Shown one piece after another: positions 18,014-27,514 of a DNA stretch of 64,000 nucleotides. This DNA is from Oxalicibacterium solurbis. Lineage in GTDB: Bacteria > Pseudomonadota > Gammaproteobacteria > Burkholderiales > Burkholderiaceae_D. The notes beneath the pieces were generated by a model. That model was not told where the DNA came from. It was given only the letters and a program-made list of their open reading frames with translations, and did no database searches. Location: positions 186,001-250,000 of the forward strand of contig NZ_BMDP01000004.1 of the NCBI RefSeq assembly GCF_014635845.1, given 5' to 3'. A program made the translations under genes and the position numbers. Every line of letters begins with the position of its first letter. The first letter of the stretch is position 1.

Positions 18014-18051
18014 CTTGTACAGAGGGGGATGGCACCCCCATATGCTATAAT
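18014..18051 (+). promoter_or_regulatory. Overlapping sigma-32-like and extended -10 promoters of rpoD
   Basis: CTTGTAC (18014-18020) and CCCCATAT (18036-18043) are 15 bases apart and match the heat-shock sigma-32 consensus CTTGAAA-N11-16-CCCCATNT in 5 of 7 and all defined -10 positions. Overlapping its downstream edge is an extended -10, TGC-TATAAT (TATAAT at 18046-18051), with no good -35. GGGGG/CCCCC (18024-18028 and 18035-18039) can also form a hairpin here. The segment is about 175 bp upstream of rpoD. Confidence 0.55.
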
Positions 18052-18225
18052 GAAAGGCTTTCGATTCAACGCCTTACGTCAGTGAGTACGGCACGAATAC
18101 AGTGAATCGAAAGAAGGAAACAGTTAACTTTGCGCGGGGCGATAAGCCGAAGTTGCATGCGCAAAATCTGCTTGCCGGACAGTGCAGCAACGTTCCGGGG
18201 CATAACCCACTTGGTAGTTGATCCA

Positions 18226-20712
18226 ATGGCGAACGCAATGAAGAAACCCGCGAAAACCCCGACCGCAGCCAAGAAGGCCACTGCGGCAAAGTCGACAAAA
18301 CCCGTTGTGAAGAAAACAGCAGCCGCCAAGACGACACCCGTCAAGGCAAAGGCTGTCGCACCCAGCAAAAAGGCAGCAACGCCGGCAGGCAAGGCTGCAA
18401 CCAGGAGCACTGCGACTGCAGTGAAGGCTCCTGTCAAGACTGCAGTCAAGGCCCCGATCAAGGCCGTTGCGAAGCCAGCACCATCGAAAGCACCTGTGAC
18501 AAAGAAATCCGAAGTCAAACCAGCAAGCAAGCAAGCAAAAGCAGAAGTAAAGATCGAATCGCGCAACGTCTCCGCCGTCAGTCAGACGACCGACGCCGCT
18601 GCACTGGCTGCAATCGATACGTCCGGCTATGTACTGCCGTCCGTCAAGGTGCCCGGCCGTCGCGGCCGCAAGCCGAAAGAATTTCAGCCGGAGAACGATG
18701 AAATCGCTGCACTGAATGCTGTCGAGCGCGCCGAACTGAAGGCCGCCGACAAGGCCAAGGCGCGCGACCGCAAAGCCAAGGAAAAAGCGCTGTTGAAAGA
18801 CGCGTTGTCCGATGCCGAGGCAAGCGAAGAAGAACTCGAAGCGCGCCGTCAGAAGCTGATGACGCTGATCAAGCTCGGCAAGGAACGCGGCTTCCTCACG
18901 TATTCGGAAATCAACGATCATCTGCCGGAAAACATCATCGATCCGGAAGCGATCGAAGGCATCATCGGCACGTTCAACGACATGGGTATCGCCGTCTACG
19001 AACAGGCGCCCGATGCGGAAACGCTGCTGCTGTCCGACAACGTGGCCAGCGGTGCAAGTGACGAAGAGGCTGAAGCGGCTGCCGAAGCGGCGCTGTCGAC
19101 CGTCGATTCCGATTTCGGCCGCACCACCGATCCGGTCCGCATGTACATGCGTGAAATGGGTTCGGTCGAACTGCTGACGCGCGAAGGCGAGATCGATATT
19201 GCCAAGCGTATCGAGGACGGCCTGCGCGACATGATCCAGGCGATTTCTGCCTGTCCGACGACGATCGCCGAAATCATGGCTGCTGCGGACAAGATCGCCA
19301 ACGACGAGATCAAGATCGACGAAATCGTCGACGGCATGGTCGATATGAATGCGGGTGAGGAGCAACCGGCTGTTGCTGCACCTGCAGCGTCGTCGTCATC
19401 CGATGACGAAGATGAAGAATCGGACGACGAGGAAGAAGAGGAAGAGGAAGAAACCACTTCGTCTTCCGGCGCCGCCGGCTTCTCCGCCGAACAGCTGGAA
19501 CAGCTGAAGCGCGATGCGATGGAGAAGTTCTCCAGCATCGCCGCGCAGTTCGACAAGATGCGCAAGGCCTACGAAAAGGAAGGCTACAACTCCAAGCCGT
19601 ACGTGAAGGCGCAGGAAACGATTTCCAACGAACTGCTGAGCATCCGCTTTACCGCCAAGGTCGTCGAGAAGCTGTGCGACACGCTGCGCGGCCAAGTCGA
19701 GGAAGTGCGCCAGATCGAGCGCCAGATTCTCGATGTCGCAGTCAACCGAAGCGGTATGCCGCGCAGTCATTTCATCAAGGTCTTCCCGGGCAACGAAACC
19801 AATCTCGTCTGGGTCGATGGCGAAGTGGACGGCAATCATCCGTACAGCGTCGTGCTCGGCCGTAACGTGCCGGCTGTCAAGGAACTGCAGCAAAAGCTGA
19901 TCGACCTGCAAGCGCGCGTCGTGCTGCCGCTGCCTGACCTGCGTGCCATCAACAAGAAGATGGCCGCCGGCGAGATGAAGGCGCGCAAGGCCAAGCGCGA
20001 AATGACCGAAGCCAACCTGCGTCTGGTGATTTCGATCGCGAAGAAATACACGAATCGCGGCCTGCAATTCCTGGATCTGATCCAGGAAGGCAACATCGGC
20101 CTGATGAAGGCGGTGGACAAGTTCGAATATCGTCGCGGCTTCAAGTTCTCCACGTATGCAACGTGGTGGATTCGTCAGGCCATCACGCGTTCGATCGCCG
20201 ACCAGGCGCGCACCATCCGTATTCCGGTGCACATGATCGAAACGATCAACAAGATGAATCGCATCTCGCGTCAGATCCTGCAGGAAACCGGCGCCGAGCC
20301 GGATCCGGCAACGCTGGCGATCAAGATGGAAATGCCGGAAGACAAGATCCGCAAGATCATGAAGATCGCGAAGGAACCGATCTCGATGGAAACACCGATC
20401 GGCGACGACGACGATTCCCATCTGGGCGATTTCATCGAGGACAACAACACGCTGGCACCGTCGGATGCTGCGCTGCATGCATCGATGCGTGGTGTCGTGA
20501 AGGACGTTCTCGATTCGCTGACGCCGCGCGAAGCAAAAGTGCTGCGCATGCGTTTCGGTATCGAAATGTCCACCGATCACACGCTGGAAGAAGTCGGCAA
20601 GCAGTTCGACGTCACGCGTGAACGCATCCGTCAGATCGAAGCGAAGGCATTGCGCAAGCTGCGTCATCCATCGCGTTCCGACAAGCTGAAGAGCTTCCTC
20701 GAAGGCAACTAA
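18226..20712 (+). CDS. rpoD: RNA polymerase primary sigma factor (sigma-70)
   Basis: About 828 residues, longer than E. coli RpoD (613). The first ~110 residues are Lys/Ala/Pro-rich and likely disordered. Region 1.1 starts near [21 protein letters not shown] very acidic Ser/Asp/Glu insertion interrupts the non-conserved region (19390-19470). Regions 2-4 are canonical: FDLIQEGN-like [20 protein letters not shown], the -10 recognition helix with [18 protein letters not shown], and [20 protein letters not shown] in region 4. No strong ribosome-binding sequence precedes the ATG at 18226; another ATG lies at 18238. The N-terminal extension is common in Oxalobacteraceae-type RpoD. Confidence 0.95.
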   Translation: MANAMKKPAKTPTAAKKATAAKSTKPVVKKTAAAKTTPVKAKAVAPSKKAATPAGKAATRSTATAVKAPVKTAVKAPIKAVAKPAPSKAPVTKKSEVKPASKQAKAEVKIESRNVSAVSQTTDAAALAAIDTSGYVLPSVKVPGRRGRKPKEFQPENDEIAALNAVERAELKAADKAKARDRKAKEKALLKDALSDAEASEEELEARRQKLMTLIKLGKERGFLTYSEINDHLPENIIDPEAIEGIIGTFNDMGIAVYEQAPDAETLLLSDNVASGASDEEAEAAAEAALSTVDSDFGRTTDPVRMYMREMGSVELLTREGEIDIAKRIEDGLRDMIQAISACPTTIAEIMAAADKIANDEIKIDEIVDGMVDMNAGEEQPAVAAPAASSSSDDEDEESDDEEEEEEEETTSSSGAAGFSAEQLEQLKRDAMEKFSSIAAQFDKMRKAYEKEGYNSKPYVKAQETISNELLSIRFTAKVVEKLCDTLRGQVEEVRQIERQILDVAVNRSGMPRSHFIKVFPGNETNLVWVDGEVDGNHPYSVVLGRNVPAVKELQQKLIDLQARVVLPLPDLRAINKKMAAGEMKARKAKREMTEANLRLVISIAKKYTNRGLQFLDLIQEGNIGLMKAVDKFEYRRGFKFSTYATWWIRQAITRSIADQARTIRIPVHMIETINKMNRISRQILQETGAEPDPATLAIKMEMPEDKIRKIMKIAKEPISMETPIGDDDDSHLGDFIEDNNTLAPSDAALHASMRGVVKDVLDSLTPREAKVLRMRFGIEMSTDHTLEEVGKQFDVTRERIRQIEAKALRKLRHPSRSDKLKSFLEGN

Positions 20713-20727
20713 GCTCTAACAGGTTAC

Positions 20728-20806
<79 letters not shown>

Positions 20807-20814
20807 AAAAATGA

Positions 20815-20844
20815 AGGGCTTACGCTTAGGCGTAAGCCCTTTTT
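20815..20844 (+). terminator. Rho-independent terminator after rpoD-tRNA
   Basis: Perfect 11-bp stem AGGGCTTACGC (20815-20825) with GCGTAAGCCCT (20830-20840), TTAG loop and a T5 tail, eight bases after the tRNA CCA end. Confidence 0.9.
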
Positions 20845-20894
20845 CATTGGAATGCAGATTCCTGCTGCAATTCTGCTGCACGTGATTTCAGGCT

Positions 20895-21710
20895 TTATTG
20901 TCCATTGCGCGATTCGGCGAGTGCAATCGTCAGATTCTGTACCTTCTTTTTAAGAAGATCGCGTTCTTCCGTCAGTTCGGCAACCAGGATGGACAATCGC
21001 TGAATCTCAATCTGCTCGGCGGATGCATCTTCCGGCAGTGGCGGTAGCTGCGGGCGCGACTTGGGTGGAGATTTGGCTGCACGGACCTGTCTTGCCGTTT
21101 CGCGCAATTCCTTCTTTCCGCCGGCTGCTGCGGCGATCTGCTTTTCGGCCGGCAGCGTCGCGACGACGGCCGCCGCGTTGATCGATATCTCGCCCGACTT
21201 GATGGCGTCCACCAATTCCGGTGCGGCGGACTTCTGGATTTTTTCGATTTGGCCCAGCGTTATGCTGCTGACGCGCGCTGTGCGGGCGATTTCCTGTCGC
21301 GAGAGAGTGCGTTTCGGCTCTGCGATGCCTGCGGGAATGTCAGCGCTTGTATCGGCAGGAGAGTTTTCTTCCGGTTGCCGGGCCAATCGCGCAGACAGAA
21401 TGTCTTTCTTGCGTAAGGCAAGGACGCCTCTCTGAAAATCGGACACGCTGCGCCTGCCGAGATGATTGTCGATCATCCACAGGTGAACATCATCCATGGA
21501 CTGGAATGACGTGTTTTGCACGGTGTTGAAGGGAAGATCGTGTTTCTGGCAAATGCCATAGCGGTTATGGCCGTCGACCAGAATGTCTCCCCAGAGTACC
21601 AGGGCATCGCGGCATCCTTCGTTCAACAGGCTGCGTTCCAATGCGGCGAATTCATCCTGCGTAAGCGGATCGATATAGGCGCGCAGTTCTTCCTTGATGA
21701 TGATATTCAT
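20895..21710 (-). CDS. ParB/RepB-like nuclease-domain protein
   Basis: About 271 residues. The N-terminal part resembles the ParB/Srx domain (ILVDGHNRYGICQKHDLPF), the middle has a helix-turn-helix-like segment (SRQEIARTARVSSITLGQIEKI), and the end is a Leu-rich coiled coil. It lacks a ParA partner, so it is unlikely to be the chromosomal partition protein; a transcriptional or mobile-element role is possible. The frame extends upstream only to a TTG at 21767; the ATG at 21710 (protein NIIIKEELRAYIDPLTQDE) is preferred. It lies just beyond a tRNA gene on the opposite strand, a typical insertion place for mobile DNA, but no attachment repeat was seen. Confidence 0.78.
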   Translation of the reverse strand: MNIIIKEELRAYIDPLTQDEFAALERSLLNEGCRDALVLWGDILVDGHNRYGICQKHDLPFNTVQNTSFQSMDDVHLWMIDNHLGRRSVSDFQRGVLALRKKDILSARLARQPEENSPADTSADIPAGIAEPKRTLSRQEIARTARVSSITLGQIEKIQKSAAPELVDAIKSGEISINAAAVVATLPAEKQIAAAAGGKKELRETARQVRAAKSPPKSRPQLPPLPEDASAEQIEIQRLSILVAELTEERDLLKKKVQNLTIALAESRNGQ

Positions 21711-21924
21711 GCGATAGCTTGGTAAAAAGACGGTCGCCAGTTTACCGATGATCGTATGAACACTCAATCCGAAGGGATGGATGCCGATTTATCCAGAACC
21801 TTCGTCGCGACGATACAGAAACTGCGAACCGCACATCTTCCGCATTGACCTACGTCTCTCTTGTGTGGATATCGAAACGTTGTTGTACGAGGGATATGCC
21901 AGGGATACGAGCGATATCGATGCA

Positions 21925-22461
21925 TCAGCTTCCAGGTGTTTCCCGTGGCATCGTCGATGCACCACTTTTCTTTCCTTCCTGGCGTATCACCGTGATCTGC
22001 CCGTCCGGTTCCAGGTAGGCACGCTTTACTTCTGACAGATGTTCGATTTCGTGCAAGCGCAGTATCTCGTTCAATTCTTCGTTGGTGATCAACTCGCGCC
22101 GCAGGTTGCGCTGCTGCTTGACGCCATCCTTGACGATGCAGATCGGCGGCGGGAGCAGGAAACGTCGAATTGGTTTGAAATGGAAACCGAGAAAGTTCAG
22201 CAAGACGCTCCAGCAGATGATGGTCGTGATCAACACGACACCATCGGCAATCGAACGATATTCGCCTGACATGGCGTTTTGCGCAGCATCGGCAATGATG
22301 ACGACGACCAGCAGATCGGAAACACTCAATGATCCGGCATCGCGACGGACGAAAAAGCGGAACAGGCAGAACAGGAACAGATAGATCAGCGTGCCGCGGA
22401 TGATCAGTTCGAACGGGGAAACGGTGAAGGTGAACAGTTCCGACCAGTCGATATCAGGCAT
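21925..22461 (-). CDS. DUF421-family membrane protein (YetF/YcaP-like)
   Basis: 178 residues. Three hydrophobic helices lie in the first ~90 residues (FELIIRGTLIYLFLFCLFRFF; LLVVVIIADAAQNAM; the segment after VLITTIICW). A small cytoplasmic domain follows with the DUF421 start CIVKDGVKQQRNLRRELIT and an ELNEILRLHEIEHLSEVKRA segment. Family function is unknown; relatives occur in sporulation and stress contexts. A GGAGG sequence precedes the ATG. It is a single gene, with 214 bp to the ParB-like gene and 234 bp to the next. Confidence 0.85.
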   Translation of the reverse strand: MPDIDWSELFTFTVSPFELIIRGTLIYLFLFCLFRFFVRRDAGSLSVSDLLVVVIIADAAQNAMSGEYRSIADGVVLITTIICWSVLLNFLGFHFKPIRRFLLPPPICIVKDGVKQQRNLRRELITNEELNEILRLHEIEHLSEVKRAYLEPDGQITVIRQEGKKSGASTMPRETPGS

Positions 22462-22695
22462 GGAAAGCCTCCGTTCGGCGATGATGCTGATTGGAGAATA
22501 CGGGTTTCGTCTTGGTTCAACTTGCTTCCAGGCATTTAATGCTGGAAATCAGGCAGACAAATCTGTCCGACGCGAATGCCATCCTGTTCCGAACAGAAAG
22601 CATCAATCTTTACGCATCATGAACGCGATGACGGTATGGCATGTCGTATGAGAACACTTGCGCCAATATGGGCATCAGGACCTGACGGAGGTTTC

Positions 22696-23367
22696 ATGCG
22701 GCGTTTCATTCTTTCCATCCTGCTTCTTGCTTCATCGTTCGTTTCTTCCGCAAGCCATGCACAGGAAGCGCCGGACAAGCTGATCCAGCGCGTTACCGCT
22801 GAAGTCATGACGGCGGTCCGCGAGAATCAAGATATCCAGCGTGGCGATCAGGGCAGTATCCAGCGCTTGGTCGAACAGAAGATCGTGCCGCATCTGGATT
22901 TCGAGCGCACGACATCGCTGGCGACCGGCCCATCCTGGCGTCAGGCGACGCCGCAGCAGCGCCAGCAGTTGCAGGACGAATTCCGCGCCTTGCTGATGCA
23001 CACTTATTCGAGTGCGCTGGCGCAGGTGCGCGACCAGAAAATTACCTATGATCCCTTGCGTGCAGCGCCAGACGATACCGACGTCGTCGTCAGCGCGCAT
23101 GCAGCCAATTCACGCGGCGAACCGGTCAATTTCGGTTATCGGCTGATCAAGCGCGATGACGGCTGGAAAGTCTATGACGTCAACGTGCTTGGTGTGTGGA
23201 TGATCCAGGCATATCGGCAAAGCTTTGCCGAGCAGATTCGGCAGTCAGGCATAGACGGCCTGATCAAGGCGCTGGCGGACAAGAATCGCGCATTGGCATC
23301 GAAGACCGCGCAACCGGATCAGGGCAAATTTGCCGCACCGGTACCGACGCCTGCGCGCCAGGAATAA
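22696..23367 (+). CDS. MlaC-like periplasmic phospholipid-binding protein
   Basis: 223 residues from the ATG at 22696 (GGAGG at 22687-22691). A signal peptide is evident (RRFILSILLLASSFVSSASHA, cleaved near residue 22). The mature part matches the MlaC/Ttg2D family: VEQKIVPHLDFERTTSLATG near residue 65 and WKVYDVNVLGVWMIQAYRQSF near residue 160. MlaC proteins ferry phospholipids between outer and inner membrane in the Mla system; no mlaABDEF genes are near, so this copy is an orphan. The protein ends with a short unstructured tail. Confidence 0.88.
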   Translation: MRRFILSILLLASSFVSSASHAQEAPDKLIQRVTAEVMTAVRENQDIQRGDQGSIQRLVEQKIVPHLDFERTTSLATGPSWRQATPQQRQQLQDEFRALLMHTYSSALAQVRDQKITYDPLRAAPDDTDVVVSAHAANSRGEPVNFGYRLIKRDDGWKVYDVNVLGVWMIQAYRQSFAEQIRQSGIDGLIKALADKNRALASKTAQPDQGKFAAPVPTPARQE

Positions 23368-23371
23368 AAAA

Positions 23372-23391
23372 CCGCCCGGCGTTGCGGGCGG
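23372..23391. terminator. Bidirectional-type terminator between two convergent genes
   Basis: Stem CCGCCCG (23372-23378) with CGGGCGG (23385-23391). Read on the minus strand it is followed by a T-rich tract and so best serves the leftward gene at 23464-24081; the rightward side has only CTTCTT. Confidence 0.7.
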
Positions 23392-23463
23392 CTTCTTCAT
23401 CGTTCCTGCCGTTTTCGTTTTTCACTTTCATGTCGCACCGTCAGGCGCTGCACGACAGTTTCG

Positions 23464-24081
23464 TCAGCCGGCATCGCCGCCGCTGACGAAATTCCTTTGG
23501 CCACGCAGATAGCGCGCCAGCCATTGCAGCAGCGCGATGGCATCGCCGAATTCCATGAAACCTTGCGTATTGCCGTCGCCGAATAGCGGCGTGCCGTTCA
23601 GACTCTTGTCGATGATGAGGTCGTCGAAACTGGCGGCCGGAATATAGTCCTCCCGGATGTTGAAGACATTGGCGTTGAGAATGGCGTCGACGACATGGCC
23701 GAGGAACTGGATTTCCGGCAGACGCATGTCGTCGATCTTGTACTGGCGCAGGCATAGCTCGACTGCCAGCAGCGTATTACCGACCACGACGCGCAGATAG
23801 CTGTGTTGCTGGTCCGGATTCTCCTGCAGGACGCTGATCGAGCCGTGGAAATCGAGTTCGGTGCCGTCCGCTTCCGCGTACTCCATGACGATGTTGCCGC
23901 CCGAGCCGGTCTTCAGTGTCGTGCGCTTTCTGCGCAGAAGGAGTTTTTCGCCGACCTGCTTTGCGAAATCGTTGGTGACCGGCTGCAGGATGGTGGCGAC
24001 CGAGGTGGGCAGGACGCGCAGTTGCTCTTCGATCAGATGGCTTACCAGAAGCGATGCCTTTTCGCCGTTTGCTTTGCTCAT
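23464..24081 (-). CDS. Conserved-looking protein of unknown function
   Basis: 205 residues, predicted soluble, no signal peptide, membrane segment or motif that I recognise. The start is supported by AAGGAG eight bases upstream, and a terminator follows the stop, so it appears to be a real single-gene unit. The composition is ordinary: an N-terminal helical part (SLLVSHLIEEQLRVLPTSV), a middle with beta-like alternation (ELDFHGSISVLQEN), and a C-terminal acidic and aromatic part (FGDAIALLQWLARYL). No function is suggested. Confidence 0.75.
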   Translation of the reverse strand: MSKANGEKASLLVSHLIEEQLRVLPTSVATILQPVTNDFAKQVGEKLLLRRKRTTLKTGSGGNIVMEYAEADGTELDFHGSISVLQENPDQQHSYLRVVVGNTLLAVELCLRQYKIDDMRLPEIQFLGHVVDAILNANVFNIREDYIPAASFDDLIIDKSLNGTPLFGDGNTQGFMEFGDAIALLQWLARYLRGQRNFVSGGDAG

Positions 24082-24423
24082 GCCTGTCTCCTTGATGGGG
24101 GTGGGTAAAGCAAGAATAACTGCCGCATTGCCACTCTAGCACTGCGGCGACTGCCAGAGAAGAGATTGCGATGCGGCGCGCAGGTTCCGTTTCCGGAGAA
24201 GAGATGGGGTGCGGCCACGGTTTTTGCCCGCCTCTTGCCTGATCCCTGCCGGTTTCTTGCTGGCGATAAATCTTGAGTATCGGAAATCCCCCCTTCGAAA
24301 ATATATTTCCAGGTTGATTGACACAACTAATATATTAGTGGATTATAACAACGGGCACGAAGATCGCCCGCATGTCGCGCTGCCCCGGAAAGCGTCGCGG
24401 CCTACTACAAAGGAGACAATTCC
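24082..24423. promoter_or_regulatory. Upstream region of the transporter-malonate decarboxylase operon
   Basis: 342 bp without a gene. The right half holds the promoter and operator described at 24318-24346. The left half (24082-24300) should contain the promoter of the leftward unknown gene, but no convincing -35/-10 pair was identified; nothing else was seen. Confidence 0.5.
24318..24346 (+). promoter_or_regulatory. Sigma-70 promoter with palindromic operator, mdc operon
   Basis: A perfect -35 TTGACA (24318-24323) and a -10 candidate GATTAT (24341-24346) are 17 bases apart. The perfect 14-bp palindrome ACTAATATATTAGT (24326-24339) fills the spacer. The same motif lies at two other promoters in this window (35637-35650, 39631-39644). 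A repressor bound here would block RNA polymerase; one of the two GntR/FCD proteins is the likely binder. Confidence 0.75.
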
Positions 24424-25425
24424 ATGTTTACACGCAGACACGCCGCCAGTGCGTGCACCGCCTTCGCGGTCACCATGCTGGCATCCAGCGCCGCGCTCGC
24501 CTGGGAACCTACCAAAGCGGTCGAAATGACACTGCCTTCCGGCAGCGGCAGCGGTACCGACCAGATGGCGCGCTTGATTTCCAGCATCGTCGTCAAATAC
24601 AAGCTGTCGCCCAAGCCTTACGTGGTGATGCCGAAAGGCGGTGCGGGCGGCGCCGAAGGCTTCATCGACGTCAAGATGAGCAATGGCGATCCGAACAAGA
24701 TCCTGCTGTCGGCATCGCACATGTACATGCTGCCGCTGACGGCCAATATTCCATTCACCTGGAAGGACATGACGCCGGTGGCGAACCTTGCGATGGATGA
24801 GTTCGTGCTGTGGGTCAATGCCGAATCGCCGTACAAGACCGTGAGCGAATTCCTTGCTGCGGCGAAAAAGGAGCCGGGCAAGATCAGCTTCGGCGGTGCC
24901 GGTTCGCGTCGTGAAGACAATCTGGTGGTCGCCTCGATCGAGCGCGCCGCGGGCGTCAAGTTCAACTACATCCCCTACAAGGGCGGCGGCGACGTCGCCA
25001 CGCAGCTGGTCGGCAAGCATATCGATGCCAGCGTCAACAATCCGGTGGAAGCTGTTTCGCAATGGCGTGCGGGGCAACTGCGTCCGCTGTGCGTGTTCGA
25101 TGACGAACCGATGAAGCAGACCACGCTGCTGACCAAGACGGAATCGTGGTCCAGCATCCCGACCTGCAAATCGCAGGGGCTGGACGTCACTTATCTGATG
25201 CTGCGCAGCGTGCACATGCCGCTTGGCGTGAAGCCGGACCAGGTGGCCTTTTACGTCGACCAGATGAAGAAGGTCGTGGCGACGCAGGAATGGAAGGATT
25301 ATCTGCAACGCAATGCGTTGAAGGAAAAATTCCTGACCGGCGACGCCTTCCAGAAATTCCTGGAACAGGATGCCAAGCTGCACTACGAATTGCTGGACAA
25401 GGCGGGCTTCATCGAGAAGCGCTGA
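24424..25425 (+). CDS. Tripartite tricarboxylate transporter (TTT) substrate-binding protein
   Basis: 333 residues with an N-terminal signal peptide (RRHAASACTAFAVTMLASSAALA) and the Bug/TctC fold: WEPTKAVEMTLPSGSGSGTD at the mature start, PKGGAGGAEGFIDV, and the family segment FNYIPYKGGGDVATQLVGKH. It delivers the substrate to the TctA/TctB membrane pair encoded immediately downstream. Location directly before mdcA suggests malonate or a related C3/C4 dicarboxylate as ligand, but ligand specificity cannot be read from sequence. AAAGGAG precedes the ATG. Confidence 0.88.
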   Translation: MFTRRHAASACTAFAVTMLASSAALAWEPTKAVEMTLPSGSGSGTDQMARLISSIVVKYKLSPKPYVVMPKGGAGGAEGFIDVKMSNGDPNKILLSASHMYMLPLTANIPFTWKDMTPVANLAMDEFVLWVNAESPYKTVSEFLAAAKKEPGKISFGGAGSRREDNLVVASIERAAGVKFNYIPYKGGGDVATQLVGKHIDASVNNPVEAVSQWRAGQLRPLCVFDDEPMKQTTLLTKTESWSSIPTCKSQGLDVTYLMLRSVHMPLGVKPDQVAFYVDQMKKVVATQEWKDYLQRNALKEKFLTGDAFQKFLEQDAKLHYELLDKAGFIEKR

Positions 25426-25435
25426 GGAGACGGCA

Positions 25436-25951
25436 ATGAGTCAGCAGAAAGAGCAAAAGGAGGCGGTGCTCGTCAGGCGTGCCGCCGCCGAACTGGCCTG
25501 CGCATTGCTGTTCTTCGCAATCGGCGGGGTCGTCATCTGGAGCAGCCTGGAGATCGGTTCCGGATGGGGGCCGCGCGGCCCTCAATCCGGCTATTTCCCA
25601 TTGCGGATCGGCATCATCCTGTGCGTCGCGGCGCTTGGCGTCGCGGTGGAGGCATGGCGCACCAAGCGTGCTTCGGGCGATGCGGAATCGTTCGTCACGC
25701 GTGAAGAACTGAAGCCGGTGCTGCAGGTGCTGCTGCCGATCGTCCTGTTCGTGGTGGCGACCGATTATCTCGGCATCTACGTGGCGGCTTTCGGCCTGAT
25801 CGCCGGCTTCATGCGCAAGCTCGGTCATTACGGCTGGCTGCGTTGCGTGCTGGTGGCTGGCACGGTCACGGCAGTGACCTTCTGGCTGTTCGAAATCCAG
25901 TTCCTGGTTCCATTGGCGAAAGGCCCGATCGAGGCCGCGCTGGGTTACTAG
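25436..25951 (+). CDS. TctB-family small membrane subunit of the TTT transporter
   Basis: 171 residues with four predicted transmembrane segments (LACALLFFAIGGVVIW; FPLRIGIILCVAALGVAVEAW; VLQVLLPIVLFVVATDYLGIYVAA region; VLVAGTVTAVTFWLFE). It is the poorly conserved small subunit of TTT transporters. GAGGAGA precedes the ATG at 25436, ten bases after the binding-protein stop. It matches its neighbours in order (binding protein, TctB, TctA). Confidence 0.87.
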   Translation: MSQQKEQKEAVLVRRAAAELACALLFFAIGGVVIWSSLEIGSGWGPRGPQSGYFPLRIGIILCVAALGVAVEAWRTKRASGDAESFVTREELKPVLQVLLPIVLFVVATDYLGIYVAAFGLIAGFMRKLGHYGWLRCVLVAGTVTAVTFWLFEIQFLVPLAKGPIEAALGY

Positions 25952-26005
25952 CGCACCAAAAACAATAAAGACCGATATGCGGCGCATGCCGCAAAGGAGA
26001 AATTT

Positions 26006-27514
26006 GTGGAAGAAATCGGTTACCTGATGCATGGGTTCTCGGTGGCGCTCACCTGGAACCACGTCATGCTGATGTTCGTCGGCGTGGTTCTGGGCATCCT
26101 GATCGGCGTGCTGCCGGGGCTGGGCGGCCCCAATGGCGTGGCGATCCTGCTGCCGCTGACATTCTCGATGACGCCGACTGCCGGCATCATCCTGCTTTCC
26201 TGCCTGTACTGGGGCGCATTGTTCGGCGGTGCGATCACGTCCATCCTGTTCAATATCCCGGGTGAGCCGTGGTCGGTGGCCACCACTTTCGACGGTTATC
26301 CGATGGCGCAACGCGGGCGTGCCGGCGAAGCATTGACGACGGCATTCAGCGGTTCCTTCGTCGGTGCGTTCTTTTCGGTGGTGCTGATCACGTTCCTCGC
26401 GCCGCTGGTGGCGAAGTTTGCGTTGCAGTTCGGCCCGCCGGAATTTTTTGCCGTCTACCTGCTGACGTTCTGCAGCTTTGTCGGCATGAGCAAGGGGTCG
26501 CCGTTCAAGACATTGATCGTGATGATGCTCGGCTTTGCGCTGGCGACAATCGGCATGGATACGATCACCGGTGGCCTGCGATTGACGTTCGGTTTGTCCG
26601 ACCTGCTGCGCGGCGTCGATTTCCTGATCGTCGTCATCGGCCTGTTCGGCATCGGCGAAATCCTGCTGACGATGGAGGAGGGCCTGTCGTTCCGCGGCAA
26701 GTCCGCCGGCATCAATCTGAAGGTGGTATTGCAAACCTGGGTGCAGCTGCCGCGCTACTGGGCCACGCTGATCCGCAGCTTCGTCGTCGGCGCCTGGCTT
26801 GGTGTGACGCCCGGCGGCGCGACGGCGGCCTCGTTCATGGGCTACGGCATTGCGCAGCGCTTCTCGAAGGAGAAGGATCAGTTCGGCAAGGGCAGCATGG
26901 AAGGCGTGCTGGCGCCGGAGACGGCAGCGCATGCATCCGGCACCATGGCGTTGCTGCCGATGCTGGCGCTCGGCATCCCGGGCTCGGCCACGGCGGCCGT
27001 GCTGCTCGGCGGCCTGATGGTGTGGGGTTTGCAGCCGGGGCCGATGCTGTTCACCGATCAGGCCGATTTCGTCTGGGGCCTGATCGCCAGCATGTATCTC
27101 GGCAATATCGCCGGCCTGATCGTCGTGCTGTCGACGGTACCGTTGTTCGCCGCCATCCTGCGCATTCCGTTCTCGATCGTCGCGCCGGTCATCATCCTGC
27201 TGTGCGCGATCGGCGCCTATGCAGTGCATAGCGCGATGTTCGACGTGTGGCTGATGGTCGGTTTCGGCGTGCTTGGTTACGTGCTGAAGAAGCTGGATTA
27301 CCCGCTGGCGCCGATGATCCTGGCGATGGTGCTGGGCGACCGCGCCGAGGATGCGTTCCGCCAGACGATGATGCTGTCGCACGGCGGCATGAGCATCCTG
27401 TGGTCGAACTATCTGGTTGGCACCATCAGCACGCTGGCGCTGCTCACGCTGTTGTGGCCAATCATCTCGCGCATCCTGCCCAAGCGTAAGGCGATCGTCG
27501 AGGTGCCGGCATGA
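26006..27514 (+). CDS. TctA-family large membrane subunit of the TTT transporter
   Basis: 502 residues with about 11-12 hydrophobic segments and the DUF112/TctA hallmark GLGGPNGVAILLPLTF near residue 40 and GALFGGAITSILFNIPGEP near residue 72. It forms the cation-coupled transport pore. The start is GTG at 26006 behind AAAGGAG. Its TGA overlaps the ATG of mdcA (ATGATG), tying transport to the decarboxylase. This replaces the MdcLM or MdcF malonate carriers of other mdc operons. Confidence 0.92.
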   Translation: MEEIGYLMHGFSVALTWNHVMLMFVGVVLGILIGVLPGLGGPNGVAILLPLTFSMTPTAGIILLSCLYWGALFGGAITSILFNIPGEPWSVATTFDGYPMAQRGRAGEALTTAFSGSFVGAFFSVVLITFLAPLVAKFALQFGPPEFFAVYLLTFCSFVGMSKGSPFKTLIVMMLGFALATIGMDTITGGLRLTFGLSDLLRGVDFLIVVIGLFGIGEILLTMEEGLSFRGKSAGINLKVVLQTWVQLPRYWATLIRSFVVGAWLGVTPGGATAASFMGYGIAQRFSKEKDQFGKGSMEGVLAPETAAHASGTMALLPMLALGIPGSATAAVLLGGLMVWGLQPGPMLFTDQADFVWGLIASMYLGNIAGLIVVLSTVPLFAAILRIPFSIVAPVIILLCAIGAYAVHSAMFDVWLMVGFGVLGYVLKKLDYPLAPMILAMVLGDRAEDAFRQTMMLSHGGMSILWSNYLVGTISTLALLTLLWPIISRILPKRKAIVEVPA

